A DNA stretch of 64,000 nt from Paraburkholderia sabiae (GCF_030412785.1 NZ_CP125295.1:3534001-3598000), one strand, 5' to 3'; positions 17,649 to 26,429 are shown, counted from the first letter of the stretch. A program made the numbers and translations. The notes: generated by a model from the letters alone, not told the origin.

Positions 17649-18083
17649 TCAGTCCTGATAGTGGTGCTTGTGTTTGCGCTTGTGGTAGCCGTGCGAATAG
17701 TCGTCGGCGTACGAGTTGGAGCGCGAAATGTTGCCGCCGAGCGCAGAGCCCGCGCCGCCGCCCAGCGCCGCGCCGACCAGACCGCCTCCGCGGCCGCCCA
17801 TCGCGTTGCCGGCTGCCGTGCCCGCGCCGCCGCCCAGCGCGCCGCCGATGATCGCGCCCGTGCGCTCGCGACGATTCGACGTCACCGCACCGCCCGCGCC
17901 GCCGCCGACTGCACCGCCGATCACGGCGCCCGTGCTGCCGCCCACCGCGCCGCCCAGTGCCGCACCCGCCACACCGCCGAGCGCGCCGCCAAGCGCATTG
18001 TTCATGTCGCCGGCCAGTGCCGGCAACGACGTCGCAGCCGTCAGCGCTGCAATGGCCACCATCTGAATGATTCGCTTCGACAT
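17649..18083 (-). CDS. Secreted glycine-zipper protein
   Basis: A 144-aa protein with a signal peptide (MSKRIIQMVAIAALTAATS, cleavage near ALA) and then a long Gly/Ala-rich region with repeated GGA-LGG-GAG units at about 25-120. Such glycine zippers insert into or line the outer membrane, as in the Rick_17kDa and OmpA-associated families. The tail HKRKHKHHYQD is His/Lys-rich and may bind metal. ATG 18083 is chosen because it gives a clean signal peptide. It is monocistronic; the preceding 193 bp up to the YoaK-type gene hold no gene I can support. Confidence 0.85.
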   Translation of the reverse strand: MSKRIIQMVAIAALTAATSLPALAGDMNNALGGALGGVAGAALGGAVGGSTGAVIGGAVGGGAGGAVTSNRRERTGAIIGGALGGGAGTAAGNAMGGRGGGLVGAALGGGAGSALGGNISRSNSYADDYSHGYHKRKHKHHYQD

Positions 18084-18274
18084 AGTTAGGTCTGTAGTTT
18101 TTGAGACGGCGCGAGTATAACCGGGCATCTGAAAGGCTTCCGTAACGCCGTCCCGCCCGTCCGGTAAGAGGTGTAACAATTTCCGCCGGGCATCGGTCGG
18201 AATGCCCGGCACACAAGGCGCGCGCGGATTTTGTGCGAACGTTTCGCACCACGGCAACAGACTATTTCGCGGAT

Positions 18275-19090
18275 TCAACGTTGTGCAGTGACGACGTGCG
18301 CTTGAAGTTTGCCGACGATTGCGCTATCGCCGAAACGCGCTCGAATGGCTGCGGCGCACGCCGATGTCGCCTCCTCGAGCGTCGCGCCGTGGCGAGCTTC
18401 GATTTCGCCGCGCAGCGGCGTGCCCTGGCAGAACGCCATCGCCGCGATTTCGGCGGACTCGGCGTGCCCGCGTTTCGCAATCGTCTCGATGCGCGGTTGT
18501 GCGTCGAAACCGCCGTCCGCGAGATCGCGCGCGATGACGGCGGTATCGCTATAGCCGTGCGGCACGCGCTGCATGAATCGCGGCGGATCGCTCGGGTAGA
18601 GCGTGTCGAGCGCGGCCGAAACCGTCTCGGTCACCGTGTTCTCTTCGATTCGATCCCACACGTTGAACAGCAGCACGCCGCCGCCTCGAAGCACGCGCCG
18701 CATTTCGGAAAAGGCGTGCGGCCTGTCGGGGAAGAACATCGCGCCGAACTGGCAGATGACGAGATCGAAGCTGCTGTCGTCGAAGGGAAGTTGCATGGCG
18801 TCGGCCTGCTGCCACGTCACCGGCCTGCTCGCGCCGGTTTGCGCAGCGCGGTCGAGCATCGCCTGGTTGAGATCGGTCGCGACGATCTCGACATGCGGCG
18901 GCAGCACGTCCGCCATCGCTCGCGTGACGACGCCTGTGCCCGCCGCAATCTCCAGTACGCGCGTCATGTTGATCGACCCGAGACGGCTGCCGAGGTCGCG
19001 CGCATACGGCTCGAAGAGCATCGGCACGAGATAGCGCTCGTAGATTTCCGGTATCGAACCGGTAAAGCCTGTGTCGTTGAATGTGCTCAT
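18275..19090 (-). CDS. SAM-dependent methyltransferase (class I)
   Basis: A 271-aa methyltransferase of the Methyltransf_11 type. SAM motif I is LEIAAGTGVVTRAMAD at about 45-60, an acidic loop follows in VATDLNQAML, and motif IV is DLVICQFGAMFFPD. ATG 19090 begins a protein with the usual MSTFNDTGFTGSIPEIYERYL opening split here as MSTFNDTGF then SIPEIYERYL. It is divergent from an ArsR-SRPBCC pair, 93 bp away. The substrate is unknown. Related proteins are annotated for ubiquinone-type or small-molecule methylation. Confidence 0.88.
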   Translation of the reverse strand: MSTFNDTGFTGSIPEIYERYLVPMLFEPYARDLGSRLGSINMTRVLEIAAGTGVVTRAMADVLPPHVEIVATDLNQAMLDRAAQTGASRPVTWQQADAMQLPFDDSSFDLVICQFGAMFFPDRPHAFSEMRRVLRGGGVLLFNVWDRIEENTVTETVSAALDTLYPSDPPRFMQRVPHGYSDTAVIARDLADGGFDAQPRIETIAKRGHAESAEIAAMAFCQGTPLRGEIEARHGATLEEATSACAAAIRARFGDSAIVGKLQAHVVTAQR

Positions 19091-19170
19091 CGAACGCCTC
19101 CCGTTGCCGCGCTCGAAGCAGCGGCGATGCAAACAGCTTAGACGAGAGTTTCCATCGCGACGATTTGTTC

Positions 19171-19191
19171 TATACTTAGCCATATGGCTAA
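19171..19191 (+). promoter_or_regulatory. ArsR gene -10 element and 16-bp palindromic operator
   Basis: TATACT (19171-19176) is a good -10 element only 7 bp before the start codon at 19184. TTAGCCATATGGCTAA (19176-19191) is a perfect 16-bp palindrome that includes the ATG. Transcription would begin at or next to the A of ATG, giving a leaderless mRNA, and the dyad is a natural site for ArsR autorepression. No convincing -35 was found. Confidence 0.6.
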
Positions 19192-19552
19192 CCATCATGT
19201 AACGATAAGCGACGTGTTTCAGGCGCTGTCCGATCCGACCCGTTGTGCGATCGTCAGCATGCTCGGGCGTGGCGCACAGACGGTCTCGGTGCTCGCGCAG
19301 CCGTTCGACATGGCGTTGCCTTCGTTCATGAAGCATCTCGCCGTGCTCGAGCACAGCGGCCTCATCCGCACGCACAAGACGGGCCGCGCGCGCACATGCG
19401 AGCTGCTGCCCGCGAAGTTGTCGGAAGTCGAAACATGGCTGGCCGAACAACGCGCCGTATGGGAAGCACGATCGGACCGCATGGTCGAATTCGTCGAAAA
19501 CCTTCACGAAGAGGAGCAGGCTCATGGCAAACGAAGCCGTCGAAAACGCTGA
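19184..19552 (+). CDS. ArsR-family transcriptional regulator
   Basis: A 122-aa winged-helix repressor. It has FQALSDPTRCAIVSMLGRG at about 11-29, the recognition region MALPSFMKHLAVLEHSGLI, and a wing containing HKTGRART. No metal-binding CxC motif is present, as in the ArsR subgroup that pairs with SRPBCC proteins. It overlaps the next gene by 29 bp. No ribosome binding site precedes ATG 19184, in line with a leaderless transcript. Confidence 0.9.
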   Translation: MANHHVTISDVFQALSDPTRCAIVSMLGRGAQTVSVLAQPFDMALPSFMKHLAVLEHSGLIRTHKTGRARTCELLPAKLSEVETWLAEQRAVWEARSDRMVEFVENLHEEEQAHGKRSRRKR

Positions 19553-20021
19553 CGCAAACGATCTCGTCATCACGCGTTCGCTGCGCGCGCCAGTTAGCGC
19601 GCTGTGGCGCGCGTGGACCGAACCGGATTTGCTCAAGGAGTGGTGGTGTCCGAAGCCCTGGACCACGCAAGTTCGCGAGTTCGACCTGCGTCCCGGCGGC
19701 GCATTCCACACCTTCATGCAAGGTCCCGATGGCGGCACGAGCGACAACCCCGGCTGCTTTCTCGAAGTCGTTCCGCAGGCACGCATCGTATTCACGTCGA
19801 TGCTAACGGCGGGCTGGCGCCCCAACACGCCGTGGCTCGGCTTCACCGCCGAAATCGCGATGTCCGCGGAAGGTGCGGGCAGCCACTATGTTGCGCGCGT
19901 CATGCATCCCGACGTCGCGACGCGCGACCGGCACGAACAGCTGGGTTTCTTCGATGGCTGGAACACCTGCATCACGCAACTCGACGAGTTCGCTCTCGCA
20001 CTCGCACTCGCGACGAAGTAA
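19524..20021 (+). CDS. SRPBCC (AHSA1-like) domain protein
   Basis: A 165-aa START/SRPBCC-fold protein. The N-terminal RSLRAPVSALWRAWTEPDLLKEWW and later GCFLEVVPQARIVFTSML are typical of the Aha1-like ligand-binding family. It overlaps the ArsR gene by 29 bp and GAGGAGCAGG precedes its ATG, so the pair is one operon, an arrangement known from many genomes. It probably binds a small hydrophobic ligand; the target is not known. Confidence 0.88.
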   Translation: MANEAVENADANDLVITRSLRAPVSALWRAWTEPDLLKEWWCPKPWTTQVREFDLRPGGAFHTFMQGPDGGTSDNPGCFLEVVPQARIVFTSMLTAGWRPNTPWLGFTAEIAMSAEGAGSHYVARVMHPDVATRDRHEQLGFFDGWNTCITQLDEFALALALATK

Positions 20022-20056
20022 GCGCGGGCCGGACAAACGGCGTTGACGCAGGCCGA

Positions 20057-21388
20057 TCAGCTTCGCAACGGATGCCGATAAGACGCGCGCAATCCGCCCG
20101 CGACATTCTCCAGCACAAGCTGACCGCCGCTGCGCCGGGCGATTTCCGACACGATCGACAACCCGAGTCCACTGCCCGCCGCGACCGTGCCGGGCATCCG
20201 GTAAAACGGTTCGAGTACGCGCAGCAACTGATCGTCGGGGATGCCCGGCCCGGTGTCCGTCACCTCGACCAGCAGATTCCCCGCGCTGCGCGTCACCGAC
20301 ACATCGACCTTGCCGCCCGCGGGCGTATAGCGCACGGCGTTGTCGACGAGATTGCGCAACACGATTGCCAGCGCCGGGACATCGACGATCACGTCGATAT
20401 CGTCGACCTTCTCCAGCCCGAGATCGACCTGCTTGCCCTGCGCCATGTCGACGGCATTGACGACGGCATCCGTGGCGAGTTGTCGAAGGGAAACCGCCGA
20501 CGGCTCGATCGTCGAGCCATGCTGCGAACGCGCAAGCGCGAGCAGCTGTTCGACGAGCCGCACCGTGCGCCGCAGCGCAGCCTGAAACGTGACGAGCCGT
20601 TCGCGGGCGACATGCGGATTGCCAGCGGCGCCGAGATGCTCAGCCTGCAACGACAGCGCCGCAAGCGGCGAACGCAGCTCGTGCGCGGCGTCGGCGATAA
20701 ACCTGCGCTGCTGCGACATCGCCTCCTTCAGCCGCCCGATGAGCCGGTTGATCGACGTCACGAACGGCAGCAGCTCTTTGGGGATGTCCTGCTCGGACAG
20801 CACATCGAACGTCGCGTCGTCCTGTTGATCCACGACCTTTGCGAGTCGTCGCAACGGCAACAACATCCGCCGCACGAGCACGACCACCACGACGATCAGA
20901 ACAGGTGTCAGCGCAAGCATCGGCAGCGGTGTTCGCAATGCGCCGTCGCTGGCGATTTCGTCGCGGATCGCCGAACGCTCCGCAACCGAAATGCGCTCGC
21001 CGTTCGTCAGCGTCCGCACGCTGACGCGCCAGCTCTGGTGCTTGACCTCGACGTTATGCATGCCGTCCGCGAGACCCGACAGTGTGGAAACGGGAATGAG
21101 CGCATCGGTATCCGTCGAAGGCTTGTCGAGGCGCGAGATGACGAGCCGCACGTCCTCGTCTTCGCTGCCGTGCCACGCGGCGGCCGATCGCGTGAGGACG
21201 ATTTCCCCGCTATCGATCAACGCGCCGATTTCCCGGAGATGGCCGTCCTGCAGTTTATTTGCCTCGACATACGCGGCCGCAAACGACACAACGCACGCGG
21301 CCGCGCTCAGCGCCACGATCACGCATGCGATCCACCACGTCAGCCGCACCGCGATAGATCGCGAAGCGCCTCCCCGTCGATTATTCAT
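20057..21388 (-). CDS. Sensor histidine kinase without adjacent response regulator
   Basis: A 443-aa two-component sensor. It has one N-terminal membrane helix (about 18-40), a periplasmic domain (41-155), a second helix (LALTPVLIVVVVVLV), a HAMP-like linker, the H-box FIADAAHELRSPL with phospho-acceptor His236, an N-box (LRNLVDNAVRYTP), and G-boxes DTGPGIPDDQ and GSGLGLSIV. The order matches QseC/TctE-type kinases. No receiver-domain gene lies on either side, although such kinases normally sit in an operon with one. The partner must be elsewhere, or was lost. Confidence 0.9.
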   Translation of the reverse strand: MNNRRGGASRSIAVRLTWWIACVIVALSAAACVVSFAAAYVEANKLQDGHLREIGALIDSGEIVLTRSAAAWHGSEDEDVRLVISRLDKPSTDTDALIPVSTLSGLADGMHNVEVKHQSWRVSVRTLTNGERISVAERSAIRDEIASDGALRTPLPMLALTPVLIVVVVVLVRRMLLPLRRLAKVVDQQDDATFDVLSEQDIPKELLPFVTSINRLIGRLKEAMSQQRRFIADAAHELRSPLAALSLQAEHLGAAGNPHVARERLVTFQAALRRTVRLVEQLLALARSQHGSTIEPSAVSLRQLATDAVVNAVDMAQGKQVDLGLEKVDDIDVIVDVPALAIVLRNLVDNAVRYTPAGGKVDVSVTRSAGNLLVEVTDTGPGIPDDQLLRVLEPFYRMPGTVAAGSGLGLSIVSEIARRSGGQLVLENVAGGLRASYRHPLRS

Positions 21389-21492
21389 TCGACACCTCTT
21401 ATATGGAACTGCAACACATCGCTGCTGTGGGGCGCAGCAAAGTGGCAGATATCCTAATGCATTAGAAGGTGTCGCTGCGGTGAGAAATATTC

Positions 21493-23463
21493 TCAGACGG
21501 CGAGCGTTGCGAAGAGCGGCGACGCCGTTCGCGTCGGCGCGCCCGGCACGGCACGCACGCGCGCGGGCGTGCGCGACAGGCGATACGGCACCTTGAGGAC
21601 GGGCCAGAACGCACCGTTCGCATCGCGCGCGACGCTCAGCACGTCCGCGAGAAAATCGCCGTCCTCGATCAGTTCGTGCACGCGCGCGACGGGCACTGCG
21701 CTGACGCCCGCTTTCGCGAGCGCCGCAACCGCCGACGCACGCGTCAGCACGCTACAGCGCGCCTGCTTTGCATGCGCTGCGAGCGCTGCTGCATCGGCAT
21801 GCTCATCGCTTTCCAGCCACACATGTCCGTCGATGCACGCGACGGCGATTCCCTGCCGCTCCGGGTTGCCCGAAGCAAACAGCGCACACCAGGCGGCGAC
21901 ATCCTGCATCGATATTTCGACGAACGTGCCGTCCTGCCGCGCCGGACCGGCAAGGCAAGCGACGATCGCGAGCAGCGCCGCCTGACCGCCGAGAATATCC
22001 GCCCCCGACGCGCCGAGCTTGACCGGCTCGCCTGCGCTGCGTGTCAGGTCCATGAGACCGCCCATCGCCTGAATCACCGTATCGAACGCGGGCCTGGCGG
22101 GATACGCGGACGCGATGCCGAAACCCGAAATCGAGCAATAGATCAGACGCGGATTGATCTTGCCGAGCGCATCGCGATCGAAGCCGAGTTTCGCGAGCGC
22201 ACCAGGACGCAGATTTTCGACGAGCACGTCGGCGTCGGCGAGCAGCGTGCTCAGATATGCGCGGTCGGCTTGCTGCTTCAGATCGAGCGCGATGGTCTGC
22301 TTGTCGGTGTTGTTGAGCGCAAAAAAGTAACTCGTGCCCGCCTGACCCGGCGTCCATGAACGCGCCACTTCGCCATCGGGCGGCTCGATCTTCACGACTT
22401 CCGCGCCGAGCGCCGCGAGGTGCTTGCCGACGAGCGGCGCCGTCGTGTACTGGCCGATCTCGACGACCTTGATGCCCGCAAGCGGGCCCGCATGCGGCGC
22501 GGCTTCTCGATCAGTGCACGGCGCAGCGCATGCGTCGTCGGTCAGACGCGCAGTATTGAAGATCGAGACGCGCTTATACGTGTCACCGTCGATGCCTTGC
22601 GTGTCGATCTGCATCGCAGCATCCGCGTGACGCATGCGGAAATTCGGCTCCTTGCTCAACTCCTCGACGGACACGATCGGCCCGGCCGCCACGCCGATCT
22701 GCTCGCACACCTGCGAGCATTCGCTTGTGGTCAATGTCGACGTCCACGTTTCGATCAACGCATCGAGTTCGTCGACGTGCGCCACGCGTTCACGCAAGCT
22801 CGCGAAGCGCGGATCGTCGAGTTGCGGCGCGCTGGCTACGTCCTTGATCTTGCGCCACTGTTCTTCGGTGCTGGTGCAGATGAGGATCCAGCCGTCGCGC
22901 GTCGCGTAAGCATTCCACGGCGCGCAGGCCGGATGCCGGTTGCCGACGCGGCCAACCGTTCCTTGCGCGAACGCCGTCGGCAGAAACGTCGTGAGCGCGC
23001 TGGCGGCGCAACCGAATAGCGTCACGTCGATGTTCTGCACGATGCCGCGCAACCGCTTCACGCGAACGGCCGCCGCAATTGCCGCGCACGCATAGAGCGC
23101 CGCCGAAATCTCCGTGAACGGCACGCCGATGTGCACGGGTTCGCCATGCGCGAATCCCGTCGTGTCCATCAATCCGCTGATCGCCTGAATCTGCGCATCG
23201 GAACCGCGCATGCCCACGCGCGCATTTTGCGGCCCCGTAGCGGTGATGTCGCACACGATATGCGTAGCGGACGCCTTCAGTTCCGCGATCACGCTACGCT
23301 CGTCGGCCGAACTCACGTCCGACGAAACCACGATCACGTCGTACCCTTGCGCAGCTTGCGCGCCGCCGAACGTCACCTGCGCGCCCGCGCGTTCGAGCAG
23401 CGTCGCGCCGAGCCTGACTGCGTGGCGCGTGCCCCAGGCCAGAATTCGCACACCGTCCAGCAT
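21493..23463 (-). CDS. Tandem-domain CaiB/BaiF (class III) CoA transferase
   Basis: A 656-aa protein with two CaiB/BaiF domains in one chain. The C-terminal half (328-656) is canonical: PLAGIKVVEIGQYTTAPL, VVKIEPPDG, NNTDKQTIALDL, VLVENLRPGALAKLGF, and GASGADILGG with the probable catalytic Asp489. The N-terminal half (1-300) keeps the fold (ISGLMDTTG, HIGVPFTEIS) but has Glu118 where the catalytic Asp is expected. ATG 23463 is preceded by AAGGAGAC; ATG 23529 is less likely. It should transfer CoA from a donor to an organic acid. Its promoter shares a dyad operator with the hydratase/dehydrogenase/permease operons at 24.5-29 kb. Confidence 0.88.
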   Translation of the reverse strand: MLDGVRILAWGTRHAVRLGATLLERAGAQVTFGGAQAAQGYDVIVVSSDVSSADERSVIAELKASATHIVCDITATGPQNARVGMRGSDAQIQAISGLMDTTGFAHGEPVHIGVPFTEISAALYACAAIAAAVRVKRLRGIVQNIDVTLFGCAASALTTFLPTAFAQGTVGRVGNRHPACAPWNAYATRDGWILICTSTEEQWRKIKDVASAPQLDDPRFASLRERVAHVDELDALIETWTSTLTTSECSQVCEQIGVAAGPIVSVEELSKEPNFRMRHADAAMQIDTQGIDGDTYKRVSIFNTARLTDDACAAPCTDREAAPHAGPLAGIKVVEIGQYTTAPLVGKHLAALGAEVVKIEPPDGEVARSWTPGQAGTSYFFALNNTDKQTIALDLKQQADRAYLSTLLADADVLVENLRPGALAKLGFDRDALGKINPRLIYCSISGFGIASAYPARPAFDTVIQAMGGLMDLTRSAGEPVKLGASGADILGGQAALLAIVACLAGPARQDGTFVEISMQDVAAWCALFASGNPERQGIAVACIDGHVWLESDEHADAAALAAHAKQARCSVLTRASAVAALAKAGVSAVPVARVHELIEDGDFLADVLSVARDANGAFWPVLKVPYRLSRTPARVRAVPGAPTRTASPLFATLAV

Positions 23464-23493
23464 GGTTGTCTCCTTGAGTCTCACTTTGAACCA

Positions 23494-23548
23494 AAGATAC
23501 GGCGTGTCGCAGCCGCGCTCAAACGACATTTCCTGCGCGCTCGATTGA
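23494..23548 (-). promoter_or_regulatory. CoA-transferase promoter with TCAATCGA-N13-GTCGTTTG operator
   Basis: On the minus strand, the dyad TCAATCGA (23541-23548) and GTCGTTTGA (23519-23527), 13 bp apart, overlaps the -35 TTGAGC (23517-23522); the -10 TATCTT (23494-23499) follows after 17 bp. The same motif with the same spacing and register occurs twice at 26200-26289. A second dyad, CTTTGAACCAAAG (23484-23496), overlaps the -10. The LysR gene next door is a candidate regulator. Confidence 0.65.
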
Positions 23549-23629
23549 GTTTTGCTGAGGTCGCCGCGAGCGCGTTTCTACGTAGCTTTCCCGGCATTCG
23601 CCGAGCGATACGCGTGCTACCATTTTTCG

Positions 23630-24529
23630 ATGCGAACCCTTCCGTCACTCAACGCACTGCGTGCCTTCGAGGTCTGCGGCCGGCTGCTCAGCGTGCAGCT
23701 CGCCGCGAACGAACTCAATGTCACGCCCGCGGCCGTCAGCCGGCAGATCAAGCTGCTCGAAGACCAGCTCGGCGTGCTGCTGTTCGAACGCGGACATCGC
23801 GCGATCGCGTTGACGCCGATGGGCGAGCGCTATCTCGCCGACATCGTGCGCGGCTTCGAAACGATGCGCACCGCGACCATCAATCTCACGGAAGCGCGCC
23901 GCCGCCGCACGCTCAAGATTCGCGGCTACACCACTTTTTCGATGAACTGGCTGCTGCCGCGTCTGTCGACGTTTCATCGCGAGCATCCCGACATCGAAGT
24001 GAGTCTCACGACGTCGCTGCAACCCGTCGACTTCAACACCGAAGACGTCGATGCGGCGATCCGACTGTCGCACGCGCCTTCGTCGGATGTCGGTCATGAT
24101 CGACTCGTGCCGAACGAACTCGTGCCTGTGTGCAGCCCCGAGTTCCTGCGCGCGCATCCCGATCTCACCGACGCCACGCCCGAAGCGCTGCGCAATGTGC
24201 CGTTGCTGCATTCGCTGGCGCGTCGCGAGGACTGGGCGAAATGGCTCGACGCGGCGGGCGTGCGCGGCGTGAATCCGTTGAGCGGACTCAGCTACGAAAG
24301 CTCGATCCTCGCGTACTTCGCGGCGACGCAAGGCGTCGGCGTCGCGATGGCGCAGCGCGTGCTCGTCGCCGATCAACTGCGCGACGGCACGCTCGTGACG
24401 CCCTTCTCTTTCGTGCTCGATCTGGGCGCGTTCACGTACTACCTGATCTATCCGCGCGAACATCTGTCGAATCCCGAGTTCGCCGCGTTTCGCAACTGGC
24501 TGCTTTCGATCGGCGAAGCGGGCCGCTAA
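23630..24529 (+). CDS. LysR-family regulator, GcvA type
   Basis: A 299-aa LysR protein. The winged helix-turn-helix (1-62) has LNALRAFEVCGRLLSVQLAANELNVTPAAVSRQI split as LNALRAFEVCGR and LAANELNVTPAAVSRQI. The effector domain has TTFSMNWLLPRL and VGVAMAQRVLVADQL, as in GcvA-like members. It starts at ATG 23630 and is divergent from the CoA-transferase gene. It is the only regulator between 21.5 and 29 kb, so it is the likely controller of the locus and of the shared operator. Confidence 0.9.
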   Translation: MRTLPSLNALRAFEVCGRLLSVQLAANELNVTPAAVSRQIKLLEDQLGVLLFERGHRAIALTPMGERYLADIVRGFETMRTATINLTEARRRRTLKIRGYTTFSMNWLLPRLSTFHREHPDIEVSLTTSLQPVDFNTEDVDAAIRLSHAPSSDVGHDRLVPNELVPVCSPEFLRAHPDLTDATPEALRNVPLLHSLARREDWAKWLDAAGVRGVNPLSGLSYESSILAYFAATQGVGVAMAQRVLVADQLRDGTLVTPFSFVLDLGAFTYYLIYPREHLSNPEFAAFRNWLLSIGEAGR

Positions 24530-24556
24530 CGGCTTGAACGCGGCTTCAACGCGGCA

Positions 24557-25360
24557 TCAACGCCCCTTGAATTGCGGCTTGCGCTTCTCGGCGAACGCCT
24601 TGCGTCCTTCCACGCGATCTTCCGAATCGCGCATCGCGCCCCACGCCAGCTCCGTGAATTCGAGCGCCTGTGCAAGCGGCACATTGCTGCTCGTTTCCGC
24701 GACCTTCTTGATCATCTGCACGGCGAGCGGTCCATTCGACGCGATCGTGCGTGCGAGTTCGCGCGCCTTGTCCATCAGCGCTTCGGGCTCGACGACATCG
24801 GACACGAGGCCGACGCGCTCCGCATAAGCCGCATCGATCTTGCAGCCCGTCAGCAGCATCTTCATCGCGATCGCGGACGGCACGGCTTTTTGCAGCGCCT
24901 GAATGCCGCACACGGCGGGAATACTCGCGACGACGGCTTCCGGCAAACCAAACACCGCGCTGCTCGACGCGATTCGCAAATCGCATTGCAGCGCGAGTTC
25001 GAGCCCGCCGCCGAGGCAGTATCCATTGATCGCGCCGATGATCGGCTTGAAGAGGCGCAGCGAACTGAGGTCCATCAATCGCACGTAGATGCCTTCCGCC
25101 GCGGCGCGATCGATCGAGCGCACGAATGACGAACTGAAATTCGTCGTCGGCGGGAGCGTATTCTTCAGATCCGCGCCGACGCAGAACGACTTGTGTCCCG
25201 CGCCTGTGAGCACAATCACGCGCACCTCATCGTCGTCGCGCGCTTCGGCGAGTGCCGCACGCAGATCCTTCAGGCTGTCGAGATCGAGCGCGTTGAGCGC
25301 CTCGGGCCGGTCGAGGCTCACGGTCGCTACATGCTCCGACACGCTGTAGTGAATGGTCAT
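24557..25360 (-). CDS. Enoyl-CoA hydratase/isomerase
   Basis: Crotonase-fold protein of 267 aa. The oxyanion-hole segments are SFCVGADLKN near 66 and INGYCLGGGLELALQCDLRIAS near 110. The catalytic Glu positions are in FGLPEAVVASIPAVCGIQ. ATG 25360 has GAGGAGC upstream; longer starts lie in the upstream gene. It is 10 bp after the SDR stop, and both are transcribed from the operator region at 26.2 kb. In this set it should hydrate an enoyl-CoA made by the CoA transferase or by an unseen dehydrogenase. Confidence 0.9.
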   Translation of the reverse strand: MTIHYSVSEHVATVSLDRPEALNALDLDSLKDLRAALAEARDDDEVRVIVLTGAGHKSFCVGADLKNTLPPTTNFSSSFVRSIDRAAAEGIYVRLMDLSSLRLFKPIIGAINGYCLGGGLELALQCDLRIASSSAVFGLPEAVVASIPAVCGIQALQKAVPSAIAMKMLLTGCKIDAAYAERVGLVSDVVEPEALMDKARELARTIASNGPLAVQMIKKVAETSSNVPLAQALEFTELAWGAMRDSEDRVEGRKAFAEKRKPQFKGR

Positions 25361-25370
25361 TTCAAGCTCC

Positions 25371-26138
25371 TCACACGCTCGGCGAAGACAGCGAACGGCC
25401 GCCGCACACGTAGAGCGTTTGCCCCGTGATGTACGACGCTTCACGTTGCGCGAAGAACAACACGGCCTGCGCGATATCGTCCGGCGTGCCGATGCGCTGC
25501 ACCGGTACCGACTTCTTCAGCCGTTCCTGAAGCTCGGCATCGAAGGCCTGAAACAGCGGCGTATCGACGATACCGGGCGCAACCGCATTCACCGTGATCC
25601 CCGCGCTCGCCCATTCGAGCGCGAGGCTGCGCGTGAGGCTCACGACGCCGCCCTTCGCCGCCGAATAGTTGGACTGGCCGACGCCGCCCAGCCACGCGCG
25701 CGACGAAATGTTCACGATGCGCCCGTAACGCGCGGCGCTCATGTGCGCGAGCACCGCGCGGCAGCACAGAAACTGCGACTTGAGATTCACGCCTATCACG
25801 GCGTCCCAGTCGTCGTCGCTCATCTTCGTGATGCGCTTGTCGCGCACGATGCCCGCGTTGTTCACCAGCACGTCGATGCGGCCAAAGCGCTCGACGACGG
25901 CTTCGACGGCTTCGTTCACGGACGCGCCATTCGTCACATCGACGGGAAGCCCGATCACCTCGGCGCCTTCGGCCGCGAGCGCGCTGGCAGCGTGATCGAG
26001 CGCCGCGCGGTCGAGATCGAACAGCGCGATGCGCAAGCCCTTGCGGGCGAGCGCCGCCGCGATGCCGAAGCCGATGCCCTTCGCGCCGCCCGTGACGATG
26101 GCGACCTCGGCGGACGGGTTGTGAGGGGATGCGTTCAT
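25371..26138 (-). CDS. SDR-family 3-hydroxyacyl/3-oxoacyl dehydrogenase (FabG-like)
   Basis: A 255-aa short-chain dehydrogenase: TGGAKGIGFGIA near 15-26, NNAG near 90, the catalytic Ser in IVNISSRAWLG, YSAAKGG with Tyr and Lys, and the C-terminal YITGQTLYVCGGRSL. The FabG-like pattern suits oxidation of a 3-hydroxyacyl-CoA after the hydratase step. It is the first gene of the minus-strand operon whose promoter carries operator copy B1. Confidence 0.9.
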   Translation of the reverse strand: MNASPHNPSAEVAIVTGGAKGIGFGIAAALARKGLRIALFDLDRAALDHAASALAAEGAEVIGLPVDVTNGASVNEAVEAVVERFGRIDVLVNNAGIVRDKRITKMSDDDWDAVIGVNLKSQFLCCRAVLAHMSAARYGRIVNISSRAWLGGVGQSNYSAAKGGVVSLTRSLALEWASAGITVNAVAPGIVDTPLFQAFDAELQERLKKSVPVQRIGTPDDIAQAVLFFAQREASYITGQTLYVCGGRSLSSPSV

Positions 26139-26173
26139 GACGTGTCTCCATGGAATGAAAGTCTGTGGATTCC

Positions 26174-26229
26174 ATGCTAGGTCGCGCGACACACCGCATT
26201 CAAACGACTTTTTTCGCGGTTTCGATTGA
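26174..26229 (-). promoter_or_regulatory. SDR-hydratase promoter with dyad operator (copy B1)
   Basis: On the minus strand, TCAATCGA (26222-26229) and GTCGTTTGA (26200-26208) are 13 bp apart; the -35 TTGAAT (26198-26203) overlaps the second half and the -10 TAGCAT (26174-26179) follows after 18 bp. Register relative to the -35 is identical to that at the CoA-transferase promoter. An extra half-site lies at 26237-26244, making a perfect 11-bp dyad GTTTCGATTGA / TCAATCGAAAC over 26219-26247. Confidence 0.65.
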
Positions 26230-26260
26230 CTTTCTCTCAATCGAAACGCTGCACAAAAAA

Positions 26261-26316
26261 TCAATCGACAGCGCAAAAAAAGTCGTTTGCGTGGCGTGGT
26301 TTGCGAAACCTAGGAT
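26261..26316 (+). promoter_or_regulatory. MHS permease promoter with dyad operator (copy B2)
   Basis: TCAATCGA (26261-26268) and GTCGTTTG (26282-26289) are again 13 bp apart, followed by -35 TTGCGT (26287-26292) and, 18 bp later, -10 TAGGAT (26311-26316). It mirrors copy B1 across the intergenic region, so both divergent operons should respond to one regulator. Confidence 0.65.
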
Positions 26317-26429
26317 GCGTCCATGTGCAGGGCCAAACGCTGAACAGCACGTTTCGAGCGATACGTCCGGCACTTTCCGCATGCGTCGTGCAACCCGCGC
26401 GCGCTCACCACAAGAGACACGGAGACAAC

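Noticed and set aside
21454..21465. 12-bp palindrome CTAATGCATTAG upstream of the histidine kinase
   Set aside because: Perfect but short and isolated, without a matching promoter or second copy; not enough to call an operator.
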